A stretch of 38,856 nt of DNA, from NCBI GenBank assembly GCA_028291265.1, contig JAQGIK010000115.1:1-38856 (forward strand), written 5' to 3'. Below the pieces are notes generated by a model. That model had not been told where the DNA came from and made no database searches. It worked only from the letters and a program-made list of their open reading frames with translations. This DNA comes from Caulobacter sp. (GTDB lineage Bacteria > Pseudomonadota > Alphaproteobacteria > Caulobacterales > Caulobacteraceae). Positions within the stretch are counted from its first letter, which is position 1. Each line of letters opens with the position of its first letter. Positions 38,269-38,856 of this stretch are shown here, piece after piece. A program made the position numbers and the translations under genes.

Positions 38269-38856
38269 GTGGCCCAAACCTTCGTCACCCGCTTCGCCCC
38301 CTCGCCCACCGGCTATCTCCACCGGGGCCACGCCTATTCGGCCCTGACCGCCTTCGACGCCGCCCGCGCCGCCGCCCAATCCAGCGATGCCCGCTTCCTC
38401 CTGCGCATCGAGGACATCGACGCCACCCGCTGCCGTCCCGAATACGAAGCCGCCCTCCTCGAGGACCTCGCCTGGCTCGGCCTGACCTGGGAAACCCCGG
38501 TCCGCCGCCAGTCCGACCACCTCCCCGACTACGACGCCGCCCTCCAGCGCCTGCGCGACGCCGGCCTCGCCTACCGCTGCTTCAAGACCCGCAAGGAGAT
38601 CGCGCAGGCCGCGCAATCGGCCCCCCACGGCCTCCCGCCCCCCTACACCGGCGCCCCGCTGCCCGCCGCCGAAGAGGCGACGCGCCTCGCCGCCGGCCAA
38701 CCGTTCGCCTGGCGCCTCTCGCTGGCCGCCGCCCGCCAACACCTCGGCGGCTTCAACCTCACCGTCACCGAGAACGGCGAATCCCGCCCCGCCGACCCCA
38801 CCCCCGCCGGCGACATCGTCCTGGCCCGCAAGGACGTCGGCGTCGCCTACCACCTG
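38269..38856 (+). CDS. gluQ: glutamyl-Q tRNA(Asp) synthetase, 5' part
   Basis: 196 codons of a truncated-at-window gene starting with GTG at 38269. It matches GluQRS, a GluRS-like enzyme lacking the anticodon domain that glutamylates queuosine on tRNA(Asp). The N-terminus reads TFVTRFAPSPTGYLHRGHAY, including the HxGH form of the HIGH motif. LLRIEDIDATRCRPEYEAAL and DLAWLGLTWE follow, as in the family. The KMSKS region lies beyond the window. GTG is used because no ATG precedes it in frame after the repeat. Confidence 0.9.
   Translation, partial: MAQTFVTRFAPSPTGYLHRGHAYSALTAFDAARAAAQSSDARFLLRIEDIDATRCRPEYEAALLEDLAWLGLTWETPVRRQSDHLPDYDAALQRLRDAGLAYRCFKTRKEIAQAAQSAPHGLPPPYTGAPLPAAEEATRLAAGQPFAWRLSLAAARQHLGGFNLTVTENGESRPADPTPAGDIVLARKDVGVAYHL

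Noticed and set aside
1..38856. CRISPR arrays, prophage or integrative element beside the tRNAs
   Set aside because: No regularly spaced repeats, integrase or att-like tRNA 3' duplication was seen.

Overview
This is a high-GC, gene-dense chromosomal segment. Its features fit an alphaproteobacterium, probably Caulobacteraceae (Caulobacter or Phenylobacterium-like): a PilZ protein, Coq7, YqaA, GluQ, a glutathione-linked gene set, many ATGA-coupled operons and long intergenic inverted repeats. The placement is inferred from gene content and codon style, not from a marker-gene comparison. There is no phage, transposase, CRISPR array or rRNA. Two tRNAs are present, Asn-GTT and Leu-CAA.

Layout. 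1-3.1 kb: tRNA-Asn, a CPA1 Na+/H+ antiporter, a stand-alone receiver protein, a coiled-coil protein and an orphan MbtH-like protein. 3.1-6.2 kb (minus): a kynurenine operon, kynB-kynU-glyoxalase-SDR, for tryptophan catabolism. 6.4-10.8 kb (plus): an RND efflux pump (adaptor and permease) without an outer-membrane partner. 11-13.3 kb (minus): a YpfJ-type zinc metallopeptidase and two coupled, paralogous exported TPR proteins. 13.6-15.3 kb (plus): D-cysteine desulfhydrase and an Asp/Glu-type racemase. 15.3-18 kb (minus): a coupled MFS-TauD-GFA operon. 18.1-20.6 kb: small proteins, an SRPBCC protein and an unrecognised exported protein. 20.8-24.3 kb (plus): a flavin amine oxidase next to a pyruvate/indolepyruvate decarboxylase-type ThDP enzyme, a probable two-step amino acid or amine pathway of unknown substrate.

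24.3-31.9 kb (minus): GST, tRNA-Leu, then a long tyrosine/homogentisate operon running hppD - exported isoaspartyl peptidase - unknown - short hmgA - cupin - unknown - FAA hydrolase - MarR regulator - GNAT. A near-perfect 20-bp palindrome lies exactly between the -35 and -10 of a promoter before hppD and is the likely operator for the MarR protein. No maleylacetoacetate isomerase is recognisable in the operon.

32-38.9 kb: yqaA-dsbB-coq7, a proline-rich 48-residue ORF with a hairpin over its ribosome binding site, PilZ, a sulfotransferase-like P-loop protein, an HNH endonuclease, and a 37-residue membrane peptide gene with its own promoter and terminator. The peptide gene is divergent from a TetR repressor across a 36-bp inverted repeat that overlaps promoters in both directions. 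A CBS-pair protein and the 5' part of gluQ close the window.

The best candidates for something undescribed are the TetR/37-residue peptide module, the amine oxidase-decarboxylase pair, and the non-standard content of the tyrosine operon. Four unrelated long inverted repeats (about 110-180 bp) lie between genes.
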